From assembly GCA_040752975.1 (NCBI GenBank), contig JBFMHF010000001.1, positions 62,001 to 126,000 of the forward strand: a stretch of DNA of 64,000 nucleotides, written 5' to 3'. A model generated the notes under the pieces. The model did no database searches and was not told the DNA's origin. It saw only the letters and a list, made by a program, of their open reading frames with translations. Each line of letters starts with the position of its first letter. Position 1 is the stretch's first letter. Source of the stretch: JADLDB01 sp040752975. Lineage in GTDB: Bacteria > Myxococcota > Myxococcia > Myxococcales > Myxococcaceae. Positions 23,032 to 32,416 of the stretch are shown piece by piece. A program made the position numbers and the translations under genes.

Positions 23032-24126
23032 TCATTCGCACAGCTTCATCGCGCTGCACGTACCCTGCTTCACCATGCCCCCGGCGTTCAAGTACGTGCA
23101 GGGCGTGCCTGCCGGGCACTCGCTGACGTCCGCGCAGTCGGTGAAGCCGTCCTCGTCGTTGTCCTGGCGATCGAGGCAGTTCGTCTCCCGCGCCTGGCCG
23201 CCCGAGCACAGACAACCCGCGCCGCCATCCGGGTTGCAGGTGACCATCTCGCAGGACGCCTCCTGGCAGTCCCGCTCACCGTCACAGTCGTTGTCGAGGC
23301 GATCGCGACAGCGCCCGTCGGCCGGCGTCTCGGGCTGGGGAGGGCCTCCGTTGCACTGGCAGCTCCCGCTCGCGCAGCGGCGCGTCCCGCTGCCCTCACA
23401 GAGCTGGGCGTCGCAGTCCGTGTCGGCGCAGTCGGCCTGGGAGTCGTCGTCGTTGTCCCGCTGATCTGCGCAGGCCGTCTCCGTCTTCTTGTTGCCCTGA
23501 CAGACACAGCCCCCGTCGCCGCAGCCTGCTCCGGCGCAGTTGTCGTCCGCGCAGTCGGCCTGGGAGTCGCCGTCGTTGTCGTTGAGATCCGTACAGTTGA
23601 GCTCGGCCTTCTTGAGCGCCTGGCAGCGGCAGCCCTGGCCGCACGACTTCAGGTTGCAGGAGGGATCCGCGCAGTCGGCTGCCCCGCTCATGTCGTCGTC
23701 CAGCCCGTCGTTGCAGTCGGCTTCCCCCGCCAGCACGCAGACGCCACCCATGCAGGCGTTGGCTGGCGGGCAGGCGGCGCCGCAGCGGCCGCAGTTGAAA
23801 GGATCGCGCTGCGTGTCGAACGCCTCGTCGATCTGCCCGTCGCAGTCGTCGTCCTGGCCGTTGCAGGCCTCCTGCGGCCAGGTGTCATTCCCGTCGATCA
23901 GGCCGTCGCAGTCGTTGTCCTGCTTGTCCCCACACACCTCCGTGCCCGTGTCCTTGCAGCACACCTTCGACGAGCCAGGCACCTCGATGCAGCGGAAGCC
24001 CTCGCCGCCGCAGTCCGAGTCCCCCTGGCAGGAGTAGCGGACCTCGTCGGTGAAGGTGACGCGACAGGCCGCGCCCAGCGCCACTCCGGCCAGGACTGCC
24101 AGGAGGGTGCGCGCCGGCCGGCTCAT
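23032..24126 (-). CDS. MopE-like Cys/Asp-rich secreted lipoprotein
   Basis: This 364-residue protein has a signal with lipobox-like A-L-G-A-A-C (Cys21) and then a chain of repeats of the type D-N-D-C-D-G-x-x-D, D-D-D-C-D-G-Q-I-D and D-N-D-G-D-S-Q-A-D-C. These Asp/Cys repeats are typical of MopE-like/VCBS-related extracellular proteins common in myxobacteria; the Asp loops probably bind calcium. There are about 45 cysteines, so extensive disulfide bonding is expected outside the cytoplasm. It is followed 1 base upstream (on its strand) by the PEGA-type gene, suggesting one operon. Confidence 0.7.
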   Translation of the reverse strand: MSRPARTLLAVLAGVALGAACRVTFTDEVRYSCQGDSDCGGEGFRCIEVPGSSKVCCKDTGTEVCGDKQDNDCDGLIDGNDTWPQEACNGQDDDCDGQIDEAFDTQRDPFNCGRCGAACPPANACMGGVCVLAGEADCNDGLDDDMSGAADCADPSCNLKSCGQGCRCQALKKAELNCTDLNDNDGDSQADCADDNCAGAGCGDGGCVCQGNKKTETACADQRDNDDDSQADCADTDCDAQLCEGSGTRRCASGSCQCNGGPPQPETPADGRCRDRLDNDCDGERDCQEASCEMVTCNPDGGAGCLCSGGQARETNCLDRQDNDEDGFTDCADVSECPAGTPCTYLNAGGMVKQGTCSAMKLCE

Positions 24127-24127
24127 G

Positions 24128-25291
24128 TCAGAAGGCGCCTCCGAAGTGCAACATCGCGCCCGCGCCGGTGTCCCTGGCGCCGGGCTCCACGGACGGCGGC
24201 GGGGTCGCCGACGGCCCCGAAGGCGTCAGCAGCACCCACGTCGTCCCGCCCACCGCCATGGCGGCGCCGGTGGCCACGAGGATGTTCGCCAGCAGCGCCT
24301 GGGTCGACGCGTTCTTCGCCTGCGCCCGCGTCACGCCCACCGGATCGCCGCCCTGATCGATCGCCCGCTGCGTGGCCATGGCCATCTGTCCGAAGGCAAT
24401 CCCGACGCCCGCGGCCACGGCACCGGCGACGGCGATGTACAGTCCGGGCCGCGCGTAGATCGGCGTGCCCGTGTCCTGCACCACCGTCACCGGCGGCGCC
24501 ACCTCCATCGGCCTGGCCTTGAGCGTCACCTTCACCGTCGCAGTCTTCTGGGGCTCGACCTTCACCTGCTGCTCGAAGGGCTCGAAGCCCGCGACCGCCA
24601 CCTTCACCGTGCGCAGCCCGCGCTGCGCCACCGCCTCGAAGCTGCCGATGCCGGCCTCCACGCCGTCGATGGTGGCTGCCGCGCTGGCCTCCGGGCTGTC
24701 GACGGAGATCTTCCCGTTGGGGGTGGCGAGCTTCACCAGCGACGACCTGATGAAGCCGGAGATCTTCTTGATGAACTCGCGGTCCTTCTGGGCCTGCGAC
24801 TTGCCTGCCACGCCGAGGAAGGACTTCTCGGCCTTCTCACCCGACTCCTGCGAGAGGGTGAGCAGCTCGGGGAAGGCCGGATCGTAGCCGATCACCGTCA
24901 CCTCGCTGCCGGGGCCCGACTTCGCCACGGTGATGCGCAGCGCGCGGTGCACCTTGAGCGTCTTCGCGGCCCACTCGAAGCAGGCCCAGTCGGCGCACGT
25001 CTGGGCCTTCCCGGCCTCGGCCCCCAGCGTCTTCACCACGAGCGACGGCTCCACCACCGTCTGGAAGTCATCGCTCTGCGCGAGCTGCTTGAGGACCTCG
25101 GCCTCGAGGATCCGCGCCCGGCCCTGGCTGGACTCCTCCTTGTCGGCGGCGGTGACGGCCAGCACCGCGACGGTGGGCCGCAGCTCCGGCGGGGGCTTGG
25201 GCGGCTTCTCCTCGGACAAGTCGAGCTCGAAGTCCTGGGCGAGGACGGGCGCGGCGAACAGCACGGCGAAGGCGATGAAGAGGTGTCTCAC
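24128..25291 (-). CDS. PEGA-domain envelope protein with CsgG/FlgO-like N-terminus
   Basis: The 387-residue protein from GTG 25291 has signal peptide V-R-H-L-F-I-A-F-A-V-L-F-A-A-P-V-L-A. An alpha/beta region (about 35-150) contains C-A-D-W-A-C-F-E-W-A, like the Cys motif in the 11109-11912 protein. A PEGA-like domain follows (about 190-258, R-G-L-R-T-V-K-V-A-V-A-G-F) and then two hydrophobic segments (about 280-300, 325-350). Such proteins are thought to be surface or periplasmic sensors. GTG overlaps the plsB stop by 4 bases, so it is translationally coupled to an inner-membrane acyltransferase gene. Confidence 0.65.
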   Translation of the reverse strand: MRHLFIAFAVLFAAPVLAQDFELDLSEEKPPKPPPELRPTVAVLAVTAADKEESSQGRARILEAEVLKQLAQSDDFQTVVEPSLVVKTLGAEAGKAQTCADWACFEWAAKTLKVHRALRITVAKSGPGSEVTVIGYDPAFPELLTLSQESGEKAEKSFLGVAGKSQAQKDREFIKKISGFIRSSLVKLATPNGKISVDSPEASAAATIDGVEAGIGSFEAVAQRGLRTVKVAVAGFEPFEQQVKVEPQKTATVKVTLKARPMEVAPPVTVVQDTGTPIYARPGLYIAVAGAVAAGVGIAFGQMAMATQRAIDQGGDPVGVTRAQAKNASTQALLANILVATGAAMAVGGTTWVLLTPSGPSATPPPSVEPGARDTGAGAMLHFGGAF

Positions 25292-27828
25292 CTGATCTCC
25301 GGGACGTAGAGGCGCAGCTTCTCCACCAGCTCCTGCGCAGGCAGAGAGCCGGGTATGACCTTCTTCTCCTGATCGACGAGGTGCCCGCGATCGATCAGGT
25401 ACAGCAGGGCGTTCTCCAGCGTGGTGCGGGACAGCGCCTCGGCGGCGGTGATGATCCCCGCCAGGTAGTCGGCGCGGCCAGCCTCGAGCGCGCGCTTGAT
25501 GAAGTCCTTCTTCTCGAGCCCGCCTGCGCCCACCTCGGCGACCGTCCGCGCGGCCAGCAGGTACGACTCGAGGCTGTCGCGCAGGAGATCGGCGAGGAAC
25601 TGCACCTGGGGGCGGGCGTGCGATTCGGGCGCCAGGCGGACCGTGTCGTCTTCGTGCACCACGAGGCTCAGGGCGACGAGGTGCTCGAGCGTCTCGTCGA
25701 AGATCGTCTCGAACGCCTTGCCCACCGGGTAGAGGAACTCGAACTTGAGGAGGCGGGAGAGGAACAGGGCCCGCTCCCGCACCGCGTGGATCGAGCTCTG
25801 CGCCTCGTCGGCCAGCAACGCCGCGCAGACGATGGTGCGGCCGGCCACCAGGTTGAGCAGCGTGTTCTTGTAGAAGCACAGCTCGCTGCGGCGCTCGTCC
25901 TCCACCTGGAAGATGGGCTCCCCGCGCGCCTCGACGATCCGCACGAAGCCCTCGGACGAGAACATGCGCATCGCGTCGGCGATCGGCCCCAGCACGGTGG
26001 GAGAAGCCGGCGCGTTCTCGAGCTGCCGGGAGAGGGGCGCGTGGAGATCCTCCGCGATGCGCCGCAGAAGCACGATGCGGTCCGTCAGCTCCCGCACCGA
26101 GATGCCCCGGCGCCGGTGGGCCAGGAGGGCGGAAGAGAGCAGGGCGTGCGGCGTCACCGTCGACACCCGGCTGATCCCGTACATCACCCGGTGGCCCAGC
26201 GCGCGCACCAGGCCTCGCTTCTGCTCGTCGGTGGCCGTCTCCCGCTCGATGCCGCGCTCACGCATCAGCTCCGCCAGGGACACCGGCTCGTCGAAGGTGA
26301 GGTGAATGCGCCCGTAGTTCTCCGTGAGCACCCTGGGCGCCGACAGGAGCGCCTTCAGATCCTCGGGCTTCTTCTCGCCGCCCTTGAGCTCCTGGCTGTA
26401 GCTGCCGCCCTCCACCACCTTCTCGTAGTCGATCGCCGCGGGCACGAAGAGGAGATCGTTCCGCGCGCCCTCCAGCACGGCGTCGACGAGCCAGGTGAAC
26501 ATGCCCAGCTTCGGCTGGAGCAGCTTGCCGGTGCGGCTGCGCCCGCCCTCGGGGAAGAACTCGTGGTGAATGCCGTCGTGGACCAGCTTCTTGAGGTACG
26601 CCTTGAAGGACGCGGTGTAGAGCTTGTCGCCCTTGAAGCTGCGCCGCAGGAAGAAAGCGCCGCCCCGGCGGAGGAAGGGCCCCAGGGGGAAGAAGGACAG
26701 GTTCGCGCCCGCCGCCACCAGCGGCACCGTGTAGCCGCGCTGCCAGAGCACGTAGCTCATGATCAGGTAGTCGATGTGGCTCTTGTGGCTGGGGGTGATC
26801 ACCACCGGCGCCCTGGCCGCGGCCTTGAGCGCCCGCTCGAGGCCCGCCTCGTCCACCTCCACGCCGTCGTAGATCCGGTTGAAGACCCAGTGCAGCACCG
26901 GCGCGGTGAGGCCCACCACCGTCGGGCTGTAGCGCGCCGCGATGGCGTTGAAGTTCCGCCTCGCCTCGCGCTCGACGGAGGCGAGCGAGCGGCCCTTCTC
27001 CCTCGCCACCTCGGCCACCGCCTGCTGGAAGACGCGATCGCGCATCGCCTCGTCGATCAGCCGATCGACGGGCTTGCGCGGTGGGCCGAACACCGCGCGG
27101 GTCTCCCGCGAGAGGTGGTGGTTGAGCGAGCTGCGGACCTTGCGGGCGATCACCGCGTCGGTGGCGCCCTCGGACTCCTCGATGAAGCGCTTCAGGTTGA
27201 TCGGCTCGCCCACGCGCAGCTGCGCGCGCCGGAAGTTGCGCATGAAGGTGGCCACCGAGTGCACGAAGCCGGGCGCCTCGGGGCTGCCGAAGATGCGATC
27301 GAAGATGCTGGGCGTCACCTTCTGCTGCCACTTCTCCCAGAGGAGCAGCTCGGGCACGAGGAAGAGCGGCTTGTCCGACGCGCGGGCCATCGCCACCAGC
27401 GCAGGGAAGGGATCCTCCCGCGTCTCGCGCCCGCGGGCGGTGTTGAAGGCGCTCTCTCGCAGGAAGATGAGGCCGCTGCCGCCTTGCCGCCGGGCGAAGG
27501 TGAAGCGCACGTCGAACTCGCCACGCATCGCCGCCAGCGTGAAGGGGCGGGTGAACCACCGCCGCAGGTTCACCACCGCGCGCACCGGGGGCAGGCCGTG
27601 CCGCACCATCGCCCACGAGAGGTACAGGTAGTTGATCCACGCCGTGGTGCGCATCACGTGCACCACGAAGCCCTGGTGGGTCAGCGACTTGAGCTGATCG
27701 ACGGCGGAGGCGGGGAAGCGCACCGGCTCGAAGTAGTGATCGGCGAGGGCCCGCCCGAAGGGGCCGAACTCGTGACGCAGCTGCCCCGGGACGAAGGGCT
27801 CGCGGGTGCTGAGGGCGTCATCGGCCAC
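25288..27828 (-). CDS. plsB: Glycerol-3-phosphate acyltransferase PlsB
   Basis: This 846-residue protein is close to E. coli PlsB (807). The acyltransferase motif I, H348-K-S-H-I-D353, and motif III F-P-E-G-G-R-S-R-T-G-K (425-435) are present. PlsB acylates glycerol-3-phosphate at sn-1, the first step of phospholipid synthesis, at the inner membrane. The N-terminal 340 residues correspond to the PlsB-specific helical region, and the C-terminal part (about 600-846) is also long as in PlsB. The start is GTG 27828. It is transcribed with the PEGA-type and MopE-like genes. Confidence 0.85.
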   Translation of the reverse strand: MADDALSTREPFVPGQLRHEFGPFGRALADHYFEPVRFPASAVDQLKSLTHQGFVVHVMRTTAWINYLYLSWAMVRHGLPPVRAVVNLRRWFTRPFTLAAMRGEFDVRFTFARRQGGSGLIFLRESAFNTARGRETREDPFPALVAMARASDKPLFLVPELLLWEKWQQKVTPSIFDRIFGSPEAPGFVHSVATFMRNFRRAQLRVGEPINLKRFIEESEGATDAVIARKVRSSLNHHLSRETRAVFGPPRKPVDRLIDEAMRDRVFQQAVAEVAREKGRSLASVEREARRNFNAIAARYSPTVVGLTAPVLHWVFNRIYDGVEVDEAGLERALKAAARAPVVITPSHKSHIDYLIMSYVLWQRGYTVPLVAAGANLSFFPLGPFLRRGGAFFLRRSFKGDKLYTASFKAYLKKLVHDGIHHEFFPEGGRSRTGKLLQPKLGMFTWLVDAVLEGARNDLLFVPAAIDYEKVVEGGSYSQELKGGEKKPEDLKALLSAPRVLTENYGRIHLTFDEPVSLAELMRERGIERETATDEQKRGLVRALGHRVMYGISRVSTVTPHALLSSALLAHRRRGISVRELTDRIVLLRRIAEDLHAPLSRQLENAPASPTVLGPIADAMRMFSSEGFVRIVEARGEPIFQVEDERRSELCFYKNTLLNLVAGRTIVCAALLADEAQSSIHAVRERALFLSRLLKFEFLYPVGKAFETIFDETLEHLVALSLVVHEDDTVRLAPESHARPQVQFLADLLRDSLESYLLAARTVAEVGAGGLEKKDFIKRALEAGRADYLAGIITAAEALSRTTLENALLYLIDRGHLVDQEKKVIPGSLPAQELVEKLRLYVPEIR

Positions 27829-27928
27829 GCGCGGGAGTCTCCACGGGGAAGCGCTTCGGGACCAAGGACAAACGTTAGCGCGTCTGGGGCCGAAGGGAGT
27901 GTCGGGTGGGCGCCGACACCGCTGCGGA

Positions 27929-29503
27929 TCACGCCGCCCGGCGCGCCGGGGACGGCGACAGGCGGTTGACCCAGGCCCGGAAGGTGGCGTGGGGATCTTC
28001 GAAGGGATCCTCGAAGAGCGCGCGCACCTCCGCGCGGGACACCTGGCCCTTCGAGAAGGCCCGGGCGAGCGCGTCTCCCAACAGGTAGCCCAGCGCGTGA
28101 CTCACCCCATTGAAGAGAGACAGCGGCGAGCGCGGCCAGAGGGCGCGGCTGGCACGAGGTTCCTCGGGGAGAGCGGCGGTGATGGCGAGGACGAAGGCGG
28201 CGACGCGGTGGGCTTCGCCGGCCCCGCGCTGGAAGTGGGCGGCCCAGTCCTCGAGCGACGTGCAGCGCCGCGCGGGGTTCACCAGGCGGCTGCCGAAGAA
28301 GCCGAGCGCCTCCTCGAGGCAGCGGGCCCAGAAGGCCTCCTCGCGCGGGCGTTCCCGCTGCATCGCGTCGCCCACGGCCAGGAAGCGCACGCAGTGGGCG
28401 GCCTCCTCCGCGGCGTGGTTCAACGACAGGCTGGCGAGCCACGCGGCGCGCGCCCGGGGGATCCACGCGCTCTCGCGGGACAGCACGTGGCGCTCGAGCT
28501 GCGACAGCTGTGCCGCGGTGAAGCGCCCACGCCGGCGCAGCTTTTCCACCGCGTCGAGATCGCTCGCGGTCAGCACTGCCACCTCGGCCAGCGCCGCCCC
28601 CACCTTCACGCCCGTGAGCCGGCCGATGTCCCGGGCCAGGTGCCGGAAGGTCTGCGCCAGCCCCGACTCGGTGAGGGGCTCGTCGCCGGACTCGGCCTCC
28701 ACGTAGTCGAGGAAGCTGCGCTGGCACACCACGGGCGACGCCGAGAAGAGGCACACCTCGTCCTCGGACAACTCGACTGCGCGCGCCGTCTCGGCCAGGC
28801 CGGCCTTCGCCAGCCGCCACCAGGCGCCCTCGGCGTTCTGGTAGACGACGAGCTGTCGGCGCGTCGTCTCGCCCAGCGCCCGCGCCACCAGCCTGGGGAC
28901 GTGCCCGGGCGCCACGTGGAACTGACCGATGAGCGACAGCACCAGCGGGCGATCGGCCGCGCGCGCCACCTTCGCGATCCGCTCGGCCGCGTAGGCGTCG
29001 CGCAGCTCGAGCGAGCGCGGCCCCTCGGCGCGGCGATCGACGGCAGCCACTTCCAGCCGGTGCCGGCGGGCGAGGGCGAGGATCGGCTCGAAGCCGGGCC
29101 AGATGTCGAAAGGCCCGCGGTACGGGTGACCGATTCGCTCGAGGAAGGCCCCGCTCTTCAGCCGTCCGGCGAGGTACGCATCCAGCGTCGCCTGGTGCCG
29201 GCCCTCGACGAACTCCAGCGCCAACGCGACGCGGCGGCGGCCCTTGAGGGCGCGCTGGACCAGCTCGAGGTACGTCTGCTGCGCGAGGCGCAGCGTGTGG
29301 TAGTCGCCCACGTGCACCACGTCGGCCTGCGCGATGCGCGCGTGCACCTCGTCCAGCTCGATCACCCGGCGGTAACTGCGCGTGGCCCGGCGGTACCGCG
29401 CCTCGTACGCCCGGAAGGCGCGCGACGCGCCCTGGACCCGTTGATCGATCTGGCGTTGCTGGTGCTGGAAGAGGGATCGCTGCAGCGTCAACGACGAACG
29501 CAT
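27929..29503 (-). CDS. ChaN-like (DUF399) domain protein with a long C-terminal extension
   Basis: From ATG 29503 the protein has 524 residues. Residues about 45-270 resemble ChaN-like haem/iron-binding proteins: V-V-H-V-G-D-Y-H-T (62-70), A-L-E-F-V-E-G-R-H-Q (95-104), and a later Q-F-H-V-A-P-G-H. The C-terminal 250 residues are helical and unassigned. No signal peptide is evident from this start, unlike lipoprotein ChaN, so it is probably cytosolic. An upstream ATG at 29605 would add 34 poorly conserved residues and overlap the divergent receptor gene. A TonB receptor gene lies divergently next to it, so an iron/haem link is possible but unproven. Confidence 0.55.
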   Translation of the reverse strand: MRSSLTLQRSLFQHQQRQIDQRVQGASRAFRAYEARYRRATRSYRRVIELDEVHARIAQADVVHVGDYHTLRLAQQTYLELVQRALKGRRRVALALEFVEGRHQATLDAYLAGRLKSGAFLERIGHPYRGPFDIWPGFEPILALARRHRLEVAAVDRRAEGPRSLELRDAYAAERIAKVARAADRPLVLSLIGQFHVAPGHVPRLVARALGETTRRQLVVYQNAEGAWWRLAKAGLAETARAVELSEDEVCLFSASPVVCQRSFLDYVEAESGDEPLTESGLAQTFRHLARDIGRLTGVKVGAALAEVAVLTASDLDAVEKLRRRGRFTAAQLSQLERHVLSRESAWIPRARAAWLASLSLNHAAEEAAHCVRFLAVGDAMQRERPREEAFWARCLEEALGFFGSRLVNPARRCTSLEDWAAHFQRGAGEAHRVAAFVLAITAALPEEPRASRALWPRSPLSLFNGVSHALGYLLGDALARAFSKGQVSRAEVRALFEDPFEDPHATFRAWVNRLSPSPARRAA

Positions 29504-29592
29504 GGGCGACGCGAACGGTCCCACGCGCGCTCCTGCGCGGCAAATTTCCTGACTTGCCTTCGCGCCGCCTTTCATTCGACCATCCGACGTAC

Positions 29593-32412
29593 GTGCGCAG
29601 CGCACTCCCGATCGCTCTCGGCCTCGCCCTCGTCGCGCGCGCGGCCGCCGCCGATCCCCGCTCCACCTTTCTCTACACGCCGCCTGTCGAGGCGCCCATG
29701 GGGCAGCCCTTCAAGGTGGAAGGCAACCTGTCCGGCGGGCCCTTCGCGAAGGTGCTGGTGAAGGTGCGCGGCCCGGGCGAGGCGTACGAGGAGTATGAGC
29801 TGGCGCTGCAGTACGGCGATCTCTACCGCGCCACCCTGCCGGCCTCCCGCATGGTGCCGCCCGGCATCGAGCTCTATGTCGAAGGCGTCACTGCCGCGGG
29901 GAAGGCCACACCCCTGTTCGCCACCGCCTCGCGCCCGGCGCGGGTGATCATCGTCGGGGACTCGACGGACGTGGCCGAGAAGAACCCGTACGGCGACGCC
30001 GCCGAGAAGGCCGACAAGAAGAAGCCGAAGTGCAAACCGAAGAAGGGGAAGAAGTGCCCCGAGGAGCCCCCGCCCGAGAAGCCCGCCGGCGAGCCCGAGG
30101 AGAAGATCCCGTCGGAGTGGGTGGACACGTCGGACTCAACCGCCGCGGACAAGGCGAGCGGTGGCGAGGTGGTGGCCGCGAAGGTGGTGGCGGAGAGATC
30201 AACGGAGAAGGGCACGGAGAAGCCACCTCCGGAGAGGCCTCCCGTGGAGAAGCCGCTGGAGAAGCCCCAGCCCGAGCGGCCACCCACCGCGGAGGGCGGC
30301 GCACCGCCACGAGAGCGCACCGCCCTCGACGAGGAGCTGGCGGTGTACGGCGCCGAGGCCCCGTCCGGGTTCGCCCAGAAGCTGGACGAGCGGACCCGCA
30401 CGACGGTGCTGTCCCCGGTCGTTCTGTCCGCGGCGCACTTGAGGCAGCTCGGTGTCCGGTACGTCCACGAGGCGCTCGATCTCGTCCCAGGCCTGGCGGT
30501 GAGCCGCGACGTGCAGGGCTTCTACCGGGTGGGCGTCCGCGGCCTCCGCAGCGCCCCCGAAGTCCTCTTCCTCCTCGACGGCCAGCGCCTCAACCACTTC
30601 TACGACGGTCAGGCGCTCGCCACGCTGCCGGTGGACAACCTGGAGCGCATCGAGATCCTCCGCGGGCCGGCCACCGCCGAGGTGGGCCTCGGCAACTTCC
30701 TCGCGGTGGTGAACCTGGTGACCCACTCCGAAGAGGGCCTTCGCGGCTCCTTCACCGGCGGCAGCTTCGAGGCCTTCGACGGGCACCTGTCGGGCGCGAA
30801 GAAGCTGGGGCCCGTCAGTCTCCACGGCGACGCGGACGTGGTGAACCAGTACGGCTACCGGAAGTCGGTGACGAAGGACGGGCTCGATCCCCCCACCGGC
30901 ACACCCCGCGCGCACAGCACCCTCGACAACCGCTTCCTGTTGAACGTCGGCCTCGGCGTCAGCCTCGACACCGCGAGCGCCGGCGCCTTCGGGGTGTCCG
31001 GCCGCTTCATGCTGGAGAACCGGAGCGCGTTGATCGGCCTCTTCGACGTGGTGGGCAACGACTCGCGGCTGCGCTGGCAGTCGATCGACGTGGCGCTCAC
31101 CTGGTCGAAGCCGTTGGGCGAGCTGGGCGCCGTCTCGGCGCGCCTCTTCTTCGATCAGCAGGACACCAACCGCCTCTGGCAGCTCACGCCCGACGGCTAC
31201 CAGGTGACGGCCTCCAACCCCGACACGCTCTTCCCGGACGGCATCCTCGAGCAGGTGACGGTGGGCGCGCGCACCTTCGGGCTGTCGGGCCGGGCGGATC
31301 TCAAGCTGCCGGCCAGGAATCAGCTCGCGGTGGGGCTCGACGCGCAGCTCCAGTCGATCTCCAGCTACGCGTACCTCGCCAACTACGTGCCCGGCACCAA
31401 CGTCAATGCCGGATCGCTGGTGCGGCCCGATGGGCTGCGCTACCCGACGGAGAACGGGCAGGGCGGCCGGGGCCCCGCGGCCGATCGCTTCAGCTTCGGC
31501 CTCTTCGGCTCCGACACCTGGACGCCGCTCGACGCGCTCTCCATCCAGGCGGGCCTGAGGCTCGACTTCACGCAGCTCCCCACGGCCGACGCCGCCGGCG
31601 CGTGGACGGGCGGCGCGCTGGTGCCTTCCTTCGGTCCACGCCTGGGCCTGGCCGTGACGCCCTTCAGCAACCTCGTCTTCCGCGGCCACTACGGGCGGGC
31701 CTGGCGCGCGCCCACCGTGCAGGAGCTGGCGGAGACGATCCCCAACAGCGACTCCAACCAGGGCCGGGCGATCGGCAACCCGCAGCTCCAGGGCTCGTAC
31801 GTCGATCTCGTGGAGGGCGGGGTCGAGTACCTGCAGGGCGTGGGCGACGCGAAGCTGCAGCTCAAGGCCAACGCCTTCTTCGAGCGCATCTCCAACGCCA
31901 TCGCGCTCATCGACACCACCGGCAACCTGGTGCCGTACTCGAACCGGCCGATCGGCGTGCAGTCGTGGGGCTTCGAGGGCGAGGCGCGGCTCGAGGTGAC
32001 CCGGCGGGGCGTGGCCTGGCTCAACGCCGCGTGGCAGCGCGCGGAGGATCTCGGCACACCCGCGTCGGGGCGGCTGCTCACCGACGTGCCCCAGGTGCGC
32101 TTCAACGGCGGCTTCTCCCTGCCGGTGGGCCCGTACCTGAACCTCGATCTCGTCGTCCGGTACCACTCGGAGCGGCGCAACAACAGCCGCTCGGTGCTGG
32201 AGCAGATCCGCCGCTACACGCTGCCCGCCTACACCACCGTCACCGCGCAGCTGCGCACCGAGCCCCTCTTCGATCACCTCGAGCTGGGGGTGCTCGGCCA
32301 GAACGTCTTCACCTTCGACTATATTGACGACGTCCCCCGGCCGGACCGGATGCCGGGCGGCGTACCGCGCGAGAGCGTGCTCGTCTTCGGGACCATTCGG
32401 GTGTTCTTCTAA
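29593..32412 (+). CDS. TonB-dependent outer-membrane receptor with N-terminal extension
   Basis: From GTG 29593 the protein has 939 residues: signal peptide (V-R-S-A-L-P-I-A-L-G-L-A-L-V-A-R-A-A-A-A), a beta-sandwich-like segment (about 22-125), a Lys/Glu/Pro-rich linker (about 130-245), a plug domain (about 260-375, R-I-E-I-L-R-G-P-A-T-A-E-V-G) and a 22-strand-type barrel ending in Phe (I-R-V-F-F), the usual BAM signal. It would import a ligand using TonB energy; substrate unknown. The extension lies periplasmically if membrane topology is normal. A TTG at 29554 is an alternative start. The next gene follows after 4 bases. Confidence 0.8.
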   Translation: MRSALPIALGLALVARAAAADPRSTFLYTPPVEAPMGQPFKVEGNLSGGPFAKVLVKVRGPGEAYEEYELALQYGDLYRATLPASRMVPPGIELYVEGVTAAGKATPLFATASRPARVIIVGDSTDVAEKNPYGDAAEKADKKKPKCKPKKGKKCPEEPPPEKPAGEPEEKIPSEWVDTSDSTAADKASGGEVVAAKVVAERSTEKGTEKPPPERPPVEKPLEKPQPERPPTAEGGAPPRERTALDEELAVYGAEAPSGFAQKLDERTRTTVLSPVVLSAAHLRQLGVRYVHEALDLVPGLAVSRDVQGFYRVGVRGLRSAPEVLFLLDGQRLNHFYDGQALATLPVDNLERIEILRGPATAEVGLGNFLAVVNLVTHSEEGLRGSFTGGSFEAFDGHLSGAKKLGPVSLHGDADVVNQYGYRKSVTKDGLDPPTGTPRAHSTLDNRFLLNVGLGVSLDTASAGAFGVSGRFMLENRSALIGLFDVVGNDSRLRWQSIDVALTWSKPLGELGAVSARLFFDQQDTNRLWQLTPDGYQVTASNPDTLFPDGILEQVTVGARTFGLSGRADLKLPARNQLAVGLDAQLQSISSYAYLANYVPGTNVNAGSLVRPDGLRYPTENGQGGRGPAADRFSFGLFGSDTWTPLDALSIQAGLRLDFTQLPTADAAGAWTGGALVPSFGPRLGLAVTPFSNLVFRGHYGRAWRAPTVQELAETIPNSDSNQGRAIGNPQLQGSYVDLVEGGVEYLQGVGDAKLQLKANAFFERISNAIALIDTTGNLVPYSNRPIGVQSWGFEGEARLEVTRRGVAWLNAAWQRAEDLGTPASGRLLTDVPQVRFNGGFSLPVGPYLNLDLVVRYHSERRNNSRSVLEQIRRYTLPAYTTVTAQLRTEPLFDHLELGVLGQNVFTFDYIDDVPRPDRMPGGVPRESVLVFGTIRVFF

Positions 32413-32416
32413 GGCC

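Noticed and set aside
25292..25879. Upstream extension of the PEGA-protein frame into plsB
   Set aside because: GTG 25291 gives a signal peptide and a GTGA overlap with the plsB stop; the upstream residues overlap plsB.
25381..27969. An 862-codon plus-strand open frame opposite plsB
   Set aside because: The minus-strand PlsB product has the catalytic motifs; the plus-strand frame has none and an abnormal composition.
30030..32327. A 765-codon open frame in another phase of the TonB receptor gene
   Set aside because: The receptor frame has signal peptide, plug and barrel ending in Phe; the alternative is an Arg/Pro/Gly-rich shadow.
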